In this document: piece after piece, positions 1 to 7,101 of the stretch
Layout of the letters: every line of letters begins with the position of its first letter
Numbering within the stretch: the stretch's first letter is position 1
DNA from: JAACEU01 sp043816165
GTDB taxonomy: Bacteria > Patescibacteriota > Gracilibacteria > UBA1369 > LOWO2-01-FULL-3
DNA: 28,850 bases
Direction: 5' to 3'
Assembly: GCA_043816165.1 (NCBI GenBank)
Contig: JBDRIE010000024.1
Location: forward strand, 1 to 28,850
Made by a program: the position numbers and the translations under genes
The notes under the pieces: generated by a model
Databases searched by the model: none
Told to the model about the DNA's origin: nothing
Seen by the model: only the letters and a program-made list of their open reading frames with translations

Positions 1-48
1 GAAGTCGCGAGACATGTATACGAATTGTATTTGCTGGGGAAGATCTAA
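1..48 (+). CDS. 3' end of an unidentified upstream gene (partial)
   Basis: Frame 1 is open from the window edge to a TAA at 46-48 and encodes a 15-residue tail ending in YELYLLGKI. It stops ten bases before the tmRNA promoter, as expected for the end of a preceding plus-strand gene. The piece is too short to assign a family, and an open run of 15 codons could arise by chance, so this is only a likely gene end. Confidence 0.4.
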   Translation, partial: EVARHVYELYLLGKI

Positions 49-57
49 ACGAATTGG

Positions 58-87
58 TTGACTGCTACGAGCAAACGTTATTATAAT
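58..87 (+). promoter_or_regulatory. Sigma-70-type promoter of tmRNA
   Basis: TTGACT at 58-63 and a perfect TATAAT at 82-87 are separated by 18 nt. The expected start of transcription, near 94, lies about 23 nt before the mature 5' end of the tmRNA, which fits a short 5' leader removed by RNase P. Confidence 0.8.
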
Positions 88-116
88 AGCGTACTTTTGA
101 AAGATCTTTGAAATGT

Positions 117-560
117 GGGGATGTATTGGCATTCGACAGGATGGTTTAGGTTTAATTGATTGCGACCAGGGGATTGCGCTGTCTCCCCTGTCGGTCTGCC
201 GCCAGGCAGGCCTTATATCCGTCAGCGTACGATAAGTGCTAAAACACCTATCTCTGAGTTAGTTGCAAGATTTAAAGCTAGAGAATTTTCTCCGGCTTTT
301 GTTCCTGTGCTAGCTTAATTGTCTGACAACTTCAGACTCGTCTGTGACTCCGACACCTGCTGAGTTTCACAGGCGTAAATTAGCAGGTTAAGGCTTGGGA
401 GAGTTCTTCACTTTTAAGCACGAAAACCTACGAAGATAAGCGAATTCAATTTTTTTGTTTTTCCTTTATTGGGTTCGATGAAAACTTAGGAAAAAACATG
501 GTTGTAGACGTCGTTAAATCTCATCTCTGGACCCGGGTTCGACTCCCGGCATCTCCACCA
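117..560 (+). ncRNA. ssrA: Transfer-messenger RNA (tmRNA)
   Basis: This RNA rescues stalled ribosomes and tags the unfinished protein for degradation, working with SmpB, whose gene is at 27293-27739. The 5' end GGGGATG (117-123) pairs with CATCTCC just before an encoded ACCA tail at 557-560, forming the 7-bp acceptor stem with one G-U. A T-arm with the GGTTCGACTCC signature lies at about 535-546, and the D-loop-like ATTCGACAGG follows the 5' strand. The length of about 444 nt is somewhat above the usual 350-400. The body contains a plausible tag reading frame. It is a one-piece tmRNA, not circularly permuted, because both acceptor halves are at the ends of one continuous unit. Confidence 0.95.
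238..318 (+). other. Proposed tmRNA tag-peptide reading frame
   Basis: A frame starting with the Ala codon GCT at 238 runs 26 codons to TAA at 316. The tag would begin AKTPISELVARF and end FSPAFVPVLA. The stretch TAAGT just before the resume codon resembles the UAGUC-like context seen before resume codons in other tmRNAs. The C-terminal Leu-Ala fits ClpXP-type degrons, although the usual ending is ALAA. A competing frame starting at GCG 225 stops after five codons. The tag is long compared with the typical 8-15 residues. The resume codon is inferred, not proven. Confidence 0.65.
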
Positions 561-563
561 ATC

Positions 564-606
564 GTCCGCCTCGGGCGGACTCTTTGAAAACTTTAAGAAA
601 GTTTTC
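564..606 (+). terminator. Hairpins ending the tmRNA transcript
   Basis: Just after the CCA end lies GTCCGCC-TCG-GGCGGAC (564-580), a 7-bp GC-rich stem followed by TCTTTG. A second perfect 9-bp stem, GAAAACTTT-AAG-AAAGTTTTC, follows at 586-606. The first hairpin is a likely intrinsic terminator or 3'-processing stop, although the T-tract is short. Both sequences are palindromic. Confidence 0.6.
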
Positions 607-626
607 AATGCTTTCAAAATATAGGT

Positions 627-733
627 TGTGAGCAAAAACTATCTTCGCTTAGCTTCGCTTTTTTGAAGTGCAGGAAACCGCGAGACCTACACTTAAAAAA
701 GCTACGCTTTGCTCGGATAGATTTTTGCTCACA
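627..733. repeat. 107-nt long imperfect inverted repeat
   Basis: The arms TGTGAGCAAAAACTATC (627-643) and its near-complement ending at 733 form the base. The pairing continues inward through GCTTCGCTTTTTT and AAAAAAGCTACGC to GTGCAGG and CCTACAC, leaving a loop near 675-685. The whole unit folds into one stem of roughly 45-50 pairs with scattered mismatches. It lies between the tmRNA terminator and the next promoter, so it is either a transposon-derived (MITE-like) relic or a genomic palindromic repeat. Apart from this and the promoter at 757-784, nothing else is visible in the gene-free stretch 607-921. Confidence 0.7.
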
Positions 734-756
734 CTTTTTGGTATAGCGAGGTTTGC

Positions 757-784
757 TTGACGCATTGCTAAGAAATGTTATTAT
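757..784 (+). promoter_or_regulatory. Promoter upstream of the acidic ORF
   Basis: TTGACG (757-762) and TATTAT (779-784) are separated by 16 nt. Transcription would start near 791, giving a leader of about 130 nt before the ATG at 922. Confidence 0.6.
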
Positions 785-921
785 GTTGCGTGCATAACGG
801 TTTATTTGTTAGTGCGTATTGAGGCTGCTTAAGTTTCGATTCACACTCAGGCTGTGTGTTTGAAAAAGAGGCAATGGGGCCACAACCAAGACTGAAGAAG
901 ACGGAAGTGAGGGAAGACAAC

Positions 922-1302
922 ATGCGCGTAGAAGTTCATTTGTATCCGGAGGAGGAGGATGGATTCGCTGTGATAAAGCATCGTGGCGAGGAGGCGGAGA
1001 CCACCGAGTTCGGAGCTGAAGAAGCCGCCGAGACCAACGAGGACCTGTCTGCCGCTGGTGTGCAGGTTGTCGAGGACGATAATCTCTTCGCGCTTGCGGA
1101 AGCCGAGCTGGCCGCCCAGGCCGCGACCGAGCCCGATGTCGAAGTCGCCGAGTCCAACGAGGATCCGCCTACCGATGAAGCCGAGCAGGCCGCCGAGACC
1201 GCGCCCGAGCAAGATGCCGAGAGCGCCGATGCCGAGCAGGCCCCGGTCGAGCCCGCACCCGAAGGTGACGAGCCCGAGGAGGAGCCGTCGCTGGTCGTCT
1301 AG
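922..1302 (+). CDS. Acidic Glu/Ala-rich low-complexity protein, GC-rich gene
   Basis: The product is about 126 residues, dominated by Glu, Ala, Asp and Pro, with no signal peptide or membrane segment, and no family was recognised. ATG 922 is preceded by GAGGGAA about eight bases upstream; GTG 856 would lengthen it by 22 residues. Related segments AETNED (from about 1030) and AESNED (from about 1147) and repeated EAEQA/DAEQA stretches suggest growth by internal duplication. The part from about 985 to 1302 is strongly GC-rich, with G or C at most third positions, unlike every other gene here. It has its own promoter and a strong terminator hairpin. The complementary frame is also open (1335 down to 847), as often happens in GC-rich repeats. 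I prefer the plus strand because of the start site, promoter and terminator. It could be a disordered acidic protein or a non-coding GC island. Confidence 0.5.
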   Translation: MRVEVHLYPEEEDGFAVIKHRGEEAETTEFGAEEAAETNEDLSAAGVQVVEDDNLFALAEAELAAQAATEPDVEVAESNEDPPTDEAEQAAETAPEQDAESADAEQAPVEPAPEGDEPEEEPSLVV

Positions 1303-1350
1303 AAGTTCGAGTAGCAGAAGAGCAACCCGCCCCAACGCCTCTTCTATTGT

Positions 1351-1386
1351 CCGCCCCCTGGCTTATGCTGGGGGGTGGTATTTTCA
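1351..1386 (+). terminator. Intrinsic terminator after the acidic ORF
   Basis: A 12-bp stem with wobble pairs, CCGCCCCCTGGC (1351-1362) with GCTGGGGGGTGG (1367-1378), closes a TTAT loop and is followed by TATTTT. It lies about 50 nt after the acidic ORF's stop. Confidence 0.7.
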
Positions 1387-1432
1387 TGCCAGTAAAGACC
1401 ATTAATGCGTCGGCTCAATAGACAGGCTCGCT

Positions 1433-2407
1433 TTAGTTGCTTGTGTCGTCCCAGGTTCTTCGGGGTGTGTGTGTGAGTTCGTCGTCATAATACCACTCCT
1501 CTTGGGGTTTTCTTTTGGGCCAGTTTCTTTTAATTGTTTTGGAGGAACTTACCATGCGAAGTTTCAAAAGACGACGCATTTTGTCCACATGATCGATCGA
1601 AGGGTTTTTTCTTTTTTGCTCTTTTTCTTGAAATTCTTTACGTTTGTTATTGTTTTTGCTTGGCTCAATCAAGTGGAAATATTTTTTTCCTTTTTTAGTT
1701 TTTTCTTCCAGCAATTTAATCCCTATTTTTGGCAATAACTCTTTCAAGCTTTTTATTTGAGGGGGAAGATTACCTCGATATTTTTTTATTCCTTCAGCAA
1801 TTTCGTCATAATCAACCCAATTGTTGTATTTTGAAGACAGTGCCAGAAATAATAATATGTCATGAAGTTTGTTAGGGATAAAGTCTAAATTTCTTATTAC
1901 TTGTTCGTATTGCGTTCTGCCATTTTTGATTTTCTTTTTGTTTGTTTCTTTTGGTTTTTCAGAGGGGTCGTTGATTGGATCAAGGATCAGATAATGATTG
2001 TTGCGGCTGCCGTTTTTTTTCAACTCTGTTGTCTGAATTTTTCCAAGGCCCAACTTTTCCAGTTCTTTAAAGAGGAGGTTAAATGTATTTTGTATATTGT
2101 TTGTTCCTATTTTGTAGGTTTTGTTGAATTTCGACGCTCCAAAATCTTGAATATTTGCTGTTTTTCTTGCGACATCAAGCACTATTCTTTTTTGTTTGCC
2201 TGATAGTTGCGTGGCAAAATTACGTAGAATGTCTGCGACTGATTCTGGGTTTTTTGGTTGATCTTGTTTTTCCAGAGCTGTTTCTACGCGGGTATGGGTT
2301 TCTTGGCTGAGGGATTTTTCTTCTTCATTATCGCTGTCGCGTGTTGCGGAATTTTCAATCGGGATGGCATAGCAGACGTTTTCGATTGTTCTTCTCAAAT
2401 CGGGCAT
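1433..2407 (-). CDS. Hypothetical protein with two winged-helix-like repeats
   Basis: I do not recognise the family of this 324-residue protein. Residues 71-144 and 180-249 look like two copies of one helical domain, each ending in a basic turn and a beta-hairpin-like strand (NGSRNNHYLILDP and KKGKKYFHLIEP). That is the shape of a winged helix-turn-helix, so nucleic-acid binding is plausible. Residues 1-60 are charged and probably disordered; residues 250-324 are a Lys/Arg-rich tail. There is no signal peptide or membrane segment. The ATG at 2407 lies about 24 nt after the predicted start of a TTGACA promoter. The gene follows ugd on the same strand but has its own promoter between them. Replication-initiator-like or regulatory roles are possible but unproven. 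Confidence 0.8.
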   Translation of the reverse strand: MPDLRRTIENVCYAIPIENSATRDSDNEEEKSLSQETHTRVETALEKQDQPKNPESVADILRNFATQLSGKQKRIVLDVARKTANIQDFGASKFNKTYKIGTNNIQNTFNLLFKELEKLGLGKIQTTELKKNGSRNNHYLILDPINDPSEKPKETNKKKIKNGRTQYEQVIRNLDFIPNKLHDILLFLALSSKYNNWVDYDEIAEGIKKYRGNLPPQIKSLKELLPKIGIKLLEEKTKKGKKYFHLIEPSKNNNKRKEFQEKEQKRKNPSIDHVDKMRRLLKLRMVSSSKTIKRNWPKRKPQEEWYYDDELTHTPRRTWDDTSN

Positions 2408-2437
2408 AATATTTTTTTAACGAATAATAAGAAGGGG

Positions 2438-2466
2438 AGGATAAAACCTAATATATATTTTGTCAA
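2438..2466 (-). promoter_or_regulatory. Promoter of the winged-helix-like gene
   Basis: On the minus strand, TTGACA (plus 2461-2466) and TATCCT (plus 2438-2443) are separated by 17 nt. It sits directly behind the ugd stop codon. Confidence 0.6.
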
Positions 2467-2477
2467 CATGAAGAGAG

Positions 2478-3815
2478 CTAGGCGTGTTCCAGTAATTTTG
2501 CGGTTCCGGAGGTTTTTTGTTCGCTTTGCCCGATTCCAACATATGTGAATCCCGCTTTTTCGATGACCGACTTATCAAAAATATTTCTTCCATCGAGGAC
2601 GAGAGGGGTTTTCATCGTGGATTTTAGGGCTTGGAGGTCGATGTCTATGAATTCTTGCCATTCGGTGAGGATTAGCAATGCATCTACTTCACGAGCCGCT
2701 TCCAGGGCGGACGCAGAGAAGTCCACGTTGAAAGTTTCGATCAGTTTTTTTGCGTTTTCTGTGCCTTTTGGATCGTAGGCTTTGACGTATGCGCCTGAGG
2801 ATTGTAGATTTTTGATGATTGTGAGTGATGGGGCTTCTCGCATGTCGTCAGTTTTCGGTTTGAAGGAGAGTCCCCAGATTCCGATGAGCTTTCCTTCCAA
2901 TGACCCCACGTGTTTTTGTAGTTTTTTGAAAAGGAGGAGTTTTTGTTGTTCGTTGATTTCTTCGACGGCTTTTAGGAGGGAGAAGTCGCAGTCGAATTCG
3001 TGTCCTTTTTGGATTAATGCTTTTACGTCTTTTGGTAAACAGCTTCCTCCATATCCGATTCCGGCGTTTAAGAATTTGTCTCCGATGCGCTTGTCGAGGC
3101 CTACCGCTTTTGCGACGTCTTTGATGTTTCCGCCTGAGCGTTCGCAGAAGTTAGCGATTTCGTTGATGAAACTGATTTTGGTTGCGAGGAAGGAATTTGC
3201 GACGTATTTGATGATTTCGGCTGTTTTTATGTCTGTGAAAAGTATTGGTGCGTCGATTTTTTCATATAATTTTTCCATGGTTTTGCGGGCGTTTTTGGAT
3301 TCTGTTCCAATGACTATTCGATCCGGCTTCATCGTGTCTTTGATCGCTGTTCCTTCTCTCAAAAATTCCGGATTTGAGATAATTTCGAATCCAAAGTTGA
3401 CGTTTCTTTTTGCGAATTCTTCGTTGATTATAGTTTTGCACATTTCTCCAGTTCCGACCGGAACGGTGGACTTGTTTATGAAAATTTTGTGGTTATTTGC
3501 GTGTTTTCCAAACGTTTTGGCAACTTCTCTGACATATTGTAGGTCGGCGTTGTGGTCACGGCCCATAGGGGTTCCGACAGCGGAGATTATTATTTCCGAA
3601 GATTTGATCGCTTCTGCCGAGTCTGTGGTGAAATTTATTTTATTTTTCTTCACCAGTTCTTCTAATCCGGGTTCGTAAATTGGGATAATTCCTTTTTTGA
3701 GATTTTCGATTTTTGTTTTATCAATGTCCACACAAAAAACTTCATGGCCAATATCTGCGAGGCAAGCTCCTGTGGTGAGGCCGACATATCCGGTTCCAAT
3801 AATTGCGATTTTCAT
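2478..3815 (-). CDS. ugd: UDP-glucose 6-dehydrogenase
   Basis: This enzyme oxidises UDP-glucose to UDP-glucuronate with two NAD+, supplying acidic sugars for surface polysaccharide. The 445 residues match the family's usual 430-450. The N-terminus MKIAIIGTGYVGLTTGACLA carries the Rossmann GxGYVG loop. The catalytic cysteine lies in GIGYGGSCLPKDV near residue 259, and the C-terminal UDP-binding domain includes GLSFKPKTDDMREAPS. Nothing is missing. A weak TTGAAT-N15-GATACA promoter puts the start of transcription almost at the ATG. The phosphohexomutase at 24357-25808 could feed the same pathway. UDP-N-acetylmannosamine dehydrogenase relatives share the fold, but the sequence fits Ugd best. Confidence 0.95.
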   Translation of the reverse strand: MKIAIIGTGYVGLTTGACLADIGHEVFCVDIDKTKIENLKKGIIPIYEPGLEELVKKNKINFTTDSAEAIKSSEIIISAVGTPMGRDHNADLQYVREVAKTFGKHANNHKIFINKSTVPVGTGEMCKTIINEEFAKRNVNFGFEIISNPEFLREGTAIKDTMKPDRIVIGTESKNARKTMEKLYEKIDAPILFTDIKTAEIIKYVANSFLATKISFINEIANFCERSGGNIKDVAKAVGLDKRIGDKFLNAGIGYGGSCLPKDVKALIQKGHEFDCDFSLLKAVEEINEQQKLLLFKKLQKHVGSLEGKLIGIWGLSFKPKTDDMREAPSLTIIKNLQSSGAYVKAYDPKGTENAKKLIETFNVDFSASALEAAREVDALLILTEWQEFIDIDLQALKSTMKTPLVLDGRNIFDKSVIEKAGFTYVGIGQSEQKTSGTAKLLEHA

Positions 3816-3863
3816 GGTGTTGTTGTATCAGAGATGGGGCTGAGATTCAAGAGGCACAAGGGG

Positions 3864-3891
3864 TTGACAAAATAGCTACTCAGGGTAGAAT
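3864..3891 (+). promoter_or_regulatory. Promoter of the ASCH-domain gene
   Basis: TTGACA (3864-3869) and TAGAAT (3886-3891) are separated by 16 nt. The predicted start near 3898 gives a leader of about 23 nt. Confidence 0.75.
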
Positions 3892-3920
3892 ACGTCCCTT
3901 GTGATTAATAATTTGGAATT

Positions 3921-4709
3921 ATGGGCGAAAAAATGCGAAAATTTGCAGAGGGGGTAGAAGAAAAGGATCTTTTTGATACGATTTTAAGGGAAAATATTTT
4001 TTATAGTCCCATAGAAATCCTACAGCTTCTTGATGACAGTGACCCGAAAGTCTTGGAGATTTTTTTATCGGTAAGAGATAGGCTGGAAAAGACGTATCTG
4101 GAAGAGGGACAGGGAGGTGAAGCAGAAAGATTGCTAGATGTTTTTAATTCAGCCTTTAGAAAAGCCGGGATGGTTAGCGAGAACAAAGCGGCGATAGGCC
4201 GGTTGGGCGTAACGAGACCTCCTGAAGACAAAAGCTTAAAGGACATAATGAGCGACTTCGCTGAAATAGAGGACAATGGAGTTTTGAAGAAACCTTCCGG
4301 GCCCGGTAGAATAACTATGGAAATACAATCTACCAGAGGTTTAAGAGACAGCATGAGAGGGAAGATAGTTTTGGCTTCTCCGCTAATTCGTAGTGCGGTG
4401 GAGAAGGGGTTAAGAACTTTAGATGTGGGATGTCCCGGTTTTCGTGAGTTTCCGGATTCTATAGCCGCAGGCGGTTATGTTGTGTTTTCTTTCCAAGACA
4501 AAAAACCTCCTATAAAAGTGGAAGTTATTCGTTTAAATAAGTACGAAAGTATAAGTCAACTGGTTGAGGAGGAAGGGGATGAATTAGGAAAATTGGCTAT
4601 GGGAACCAAGAAGGAGGAAATTGCGGAAGATCTGGGCAGGATTTTTATGGAGCACAGAATTAATGAGTGTGGATTGGTCGTTTTTGAGTTCAGGTTGGCT
4701 GATCGATAA
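3921..4709 (+). CDS. ASCH-domain (PUA-like) protein
   Basis: The 262-residue protein has a predicted helical N-terminal part (about 1-90), a linker, and a C-terminal region (about 155-260) with the layout of the ASCH fold: FREFPDSIAAGGYVVFS, then KVEVIRLNKYESISQLVEEEG, and a final strand GLVVFEFRL. ASCH domains are PUA-like RNA- or nucleotide-binding modules, and some act as nucleases or amidohydrolases. The specific reaction here is unknown. No signal peptide or membrane segment is present. It has its own consensus promoter and lies head-to-head with ugd. The sigma-like gene follows after 63 nt with its own promoter. The ASCH call rests on motif layout alone; the N-terminal region is unrecognised. 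Confidence 0.7.
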   Translation: MGEKMRKFAEGVEEKDLFDTILRENIFYSPIEILQLLDDSDPKVLEIFLSVRDRLEKTYLEEGQGGEAERLLDVFNSAFRKAGMVSENKAAIGRLGVTRPPEDKSLKDIMSDFAEIEDNGVLKKPSGPGRITMEIQSTRGLRDSMRGKIVLASPLIRSAVEKGLRTLDVGCPGFREFPDSIAAGGYVVFSFQDKKPPIKVEVIRLNKYESISQLVEEEGDELGKLAMGTKKEEIAEDLGRIFMEHRINECGLVVFEFRLADR

Positions 4710-4717
4710 CATCGGTG

Positions 4718-4746
4718 TTGACATATTATGCTGGCTGTGGGATAAA
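4718..4746 (+). promoter_or_regulatory. Promoter of the sigma-like gene
   Basis: TTGACA (4718-4723), a 17-nt spacer and GATAAA (4741-4746) predict transcription from about 4753, 20 nt before the ATG at 4773. Confidence 0.6.
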
Positions 4747-4772
4747 GAGAGCCTTTTTAAAGTCAAATATTT

Positions 4773-5993
4773 ATGGATTTATACGTTGAAAGACAGTGTA
4801 TAGACAATATGAAGGGAGGAGATAGTAAGCAGTTTTTGCTTTTGTTTGAGGCGAATTTTAAGGATGTTCATAAATATGTGGCTAGACGTGTTGCCGATAG
4901 GCAGGAGGTTGAGAAAATTGTGCGATTGACGTTTTTGGATGCGCTTGGGCAGATTCGCAGTACTCCTACCGATGTGGGTTATGTGATATGGCTTTATAGT
5001 TTGGCGAAGCCTCGTGTTTGGGATTATATTGCAAAGTCTTCGTTTCCCGGGCAGTTAGGCTTGATTACGGTTTCCGGTAAGGGAAAAGAGGGTGATGATA
5101 ATATTGTGGAAAAAGTAGATAAAATGATGAAAAAACTGTCTTTGGAGGAAAGGGAAATTTTGAGATTAAAGTTTTTTGAAGAGGTTGCGGATGGAGATTT
5201 GATTACGATTTTGGGTCTTGAGGAGGGGAAATTGGGACCGAAGATTTATAGAGTTTTAAAACGGGCGCACTTTTTGCTTTTTGGGGAAGACAAGGAGAAG
5301 AAAAAAGTGTATTTCGGAAAATTGAGCGGGCTTTTTGAGAATGTTCGCAAGCTGGAAGTGATAGAACTTCCCGAGGTTTTAAAATTAAGTTTGAAAGCGG
5401 ATTTTACAAATAGAATTGAGAGAAAAAACTTCGCGATTAATGGGGAAGTTGTGAAGGAAAAGGAGCCGTTTGTTGCGGTGAAGGAAGATGCTGAAGCTCC
5501 ACAAGGATCGAACGATCCTGCGAAGGTTTTTGTTGAGGCGGTGAAGGAAATGAGGGAGGAGGAAGAGGAAGAGAGGGTGAAGCAACAGGAGAAGCTCGAG
5601 AGACAGGAAAAGGCTTACGATTTCATTGATAAATGGAAAGGAGTTTTGGTATTGATTCCTATTGTCCTGTTTATCTGGATAATCGTTTTGGTTGTGATGA
5701 GTCTTTGGGGATTTTTTGATAAAGGTGTGAAGAGGGGTTATGTGAATACTTGTGAGGTCGAGGTCGAGTATGATGGAGAGATGAGCGATAGTGTTCGTCG
5801 AAGTATCGACAGGGGAATTACGAATAGGATTTGTGATTATTTTGAGGTTCAAGAAATGAGTATTGCTTATGGAGGGACTGGAGATGTGTTTGTTGAGGTT
5901 GACGTTACGGACTGGTTGCTGGAATATAGGTTCGCCAGAAAAAATGGTGAATGGCGAATCAAAAAATATGCAAGAACTCCTGATAGCAACTAA
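4773..5993 (+). CDS. ECF sigma-factor-like protein with a membrane anchor
   Basis: The 406-residue protein starts like an ECF sigma factor. Residues about 20-62 resemble region 2 (LLFEANFKDVHKYVARRV then a degenerate acidic helix). Residues about 112-170 resemble region 4 (LSLEEREILRLKFFEE, then a helix-turn-helix ending in YRVLKRAH). A Glu/Lys/Arg-rich coiled-coil-like stretch lies near 250-285, one hydrophobic transmembrane segment near 289-314, and an 85-residue C-terminal domain beyond it. If the N-terminus is cytoplasmic, the C-terminal domain is outside. This suggests a sigma factor tethered to the membrane, or a relative that has lost sigma function; the promoter-recognition helices are not canonical. 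No separate anti-sigma gene lies beside it. The start at 4773 fits the promoter; ATG 4809 is an alternative. Confidence 0.75.
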   Translation: MDLYVERQCIDNMKGGDSKQFLLLFEANFKDVHKYVARRVADRQEVEKIVRLTFLDALGQIRSTPTDVGYVIWLYSLAKPRVWDYIAKSSFPGQLGLITVSGKGKEGDDNIVEKVDKMMKKLSLEEREILRLKFFEEVADGDLITILGLEEGKLGPKIYRVLKRAHFLLFGEDKEKKKVYFGKLSGLFENVRKLEVIELPEVLKLSLKADFTNRIERKNFAINGEVVKEKEPFVAVKEDAEAPQGSNDPAKVFVEAVKEMREEEEEERVKQQEKLERQEKAYDFIDKWKGVLVLIPIVLFIWIIVLVVMSLWGFFDKGVKRGYVNTCEVEVEYDGEMSDSVRRSIDRGITNRICDYFEVQEMSIAYGGTGDVFVEVDVTDWLLEYRFARKNGEWRIKKYARTPDSN

Positions 5994-6561
5994 AAATCCG
6001 GGCAAGTTTGGAGAGATATCCGAAGTTTTTAGGGGGTTGCCTTTTGAGCTTTTGTTTTTGGGGAATATGGATGTGGATGACAGAGATTTTGTGGAGGATG
6101 GGTTTACGTTTGCGGAGAATGCGCGGAAGAAGGCAAAGTATTTTTCTGATAAGGTTGGGATGCTTGTTTTGGCTGAGGATTCGGGAATTTTGGTGGATGC
6201 GCTGGAGGGGGAATTGGGTGTTCGGACTCGTAGGTGGGGTGCCGGAGAGACTGCTAGTGATGAGGAGTGGATTGAGCACTTTATGAAGAGAATGGAGGGG
6301 GAAGGGAATAGAGGCGCTAGATTTAAGTGTAGTGCATGTTTGATTGATGGGGATGATGAGAAAATTTTTGATGGTGAAACGTGTGGTCTGATTACGGAAA
6401 AGTTGATGGCTCCTCTTATTGCGGGGCTTCCTTTGAGTTCGTGTTTTTTGCCTGAGGGGTGTGAAAAAGTGTATGCGGCGTTAAGCGAAGATGAGAAAAA
6501 TTTGGTTAGCCACAGGGGAAAAGCTATTCGTGCAGTGCGATCATTTTTTGAGACTGATTAG
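5968..6561 (+). CDS. rdgB: Non-canonical purine NTP pyrophosphatase (XTP/dITP diphosphatase)
   Basis: Hydrolyses ITP, dITP and XTP to monophosphates, keeping deaminated purines out of DNA and RNA. The Ham1/RdgB landmarks are present: ATKNPGKFGEI at the N-terminus (substrate loop), AEDSGILVDALEGELGV (metal and base contacts), and VSHRGKAIRA near the C-terminus (the SHR motif). The 198 residues from ATG 5968 equal the family's usual length. The frame is open upstream to 5863, but that part overlaps the preceding gene and has no family similarity. The gene overlaps the sigma-like gene's end by 26 bp, so the two are probably co-transcribed. It overlaps the convergent methyltransferase gene by 21 bp at its end. 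Confidence 0.92.
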   Translation: MQELLIATKNPGKFGEISEVFRGLPFELLFLGNMDVDDRDFVEDGFTFAENARKKAKYFSDKVGMLVLAEDSGILVDALEGELGVRTRRWGAGETASDEEWIEHFMKRMEGEGNRGARFKCSACLIDGDDEKIFDGETCGLITEKLMAPLIAGLPLSSCFLPEGCEKVYAALSEDEKNLVSHRGKAIRAVRSFFETD

Positions 6562-7092
6562 GAGGCCGGTACCGATGTGTATGAGGTAGCTGTTCCAGCT
6601 TGGGTCTTTTTGGACATGATTTAGGTATGGTTTTAATTCTTTTTTGTGGGAAATCATATTGTCTGTGATTATCATGCCTCCTTTTTTTATGCGGGATCTG
6701 ATTGTTTCGAAATAGCTTTGGTGTTCGAGCTTTGTTGCATCAAAAAATGCCATGTCGAACATTTTGGGGGTTTTTGGCAGGTTCTCAGGGGCGTGTCCGA
6801 GGATGAGGGTGATATATTCCGATAAGCCAGAGAATTTGAAATTTTCTTTTGCCAAAATGTATCTTTCTTTTTCGTGTGATTCTATTGTGTGCAAATGTCC
6901 TCCAATATGCGAGAGTGCTTCGGCAATCCATATTCCCGAGTATCCATTTGAGGTTCCGATTTCCAAGATGCTTCTATATTTTCGATTTTTAATTAAAAGA
7001 TTTATAAACTTTCCGGTTTCCGGAGAAATGTTGAAATAAAGGCTTCGAGTGAGCTCTAGCTCTTTTAACATACTGGAAACTTTCTTTTTCAT
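6541..7092 (-). CDS. SAM-dependent O-methyltransferase (class I, caffeoyl-CoA type)
   Basis: The 183-residue protein has the class I methyltransferase core: SILEIGTSNGYSGIWIAEAL (motif I, about 42-60), an acidic strand end HTIESHE, FDMAFFDATK near residue 114, and KKGGMIITDN further on. This matches the COG4122 family, which methylates small hydroxylated substrates with divalent metal; it is somewhat shorter than the usual 200-220 residues. The substrate cannot be told. It starts 9 nt after the potassium-channel gene's stop and is probably the last gene of that minus-strand operon. It ends on TGA, one of the few TGA stops here and evidence for the standard code. Confidence 0.85.
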   Translation of the reverse strand: MKKKVSSMLKELELTRSLYFNISPETGKFINLLIKNRKYRSILEIGTSNGYSGIWIAEALSHIGGHLHTIESHEKERYILAKENFKFSGLSEYITLILGHAPENLPKTPKMFDMAFFDATKLEHQSYFETIRSRIKKGGMIITDNMISHKKELKPYLNHVQKDPSWNSYLIHIGTGLLISLKK

Positions 7093-7101
7093 TGGCCAAC
7101 A

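Noticed and set aside
847..1335. Minus-strand open frame opposite the acidic ORF
   Set aside because: Its Leu/Gly-rich product is what the complement of a Glu/Ala GC-rich repeat gives, and the promoter, start context and terminator favour the plus strand.
983..1405. Arg/Pro/Ser-rich plus-strand frame overlapping the acidic ORF
   Set aside because: Composition is typical of a frame-shifted reading of GC-rich DNA, and it runs through the terminator hairpin.
5863..5967. Upstream extension of the rdgB frame
   Set aside because: It lies within the end of the preceding gene and has no similarity to RdgB; the family's N-terminus starts at ATG 5968.
3921..6561. Toxin-antitoxin or phage-defence cluster built on the ASCH gene
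   Set aside because: The neighbours are a sigma-like gene and rdgB, with separate promoters; no toxin, nuclease motif or mobile-element sign was found.
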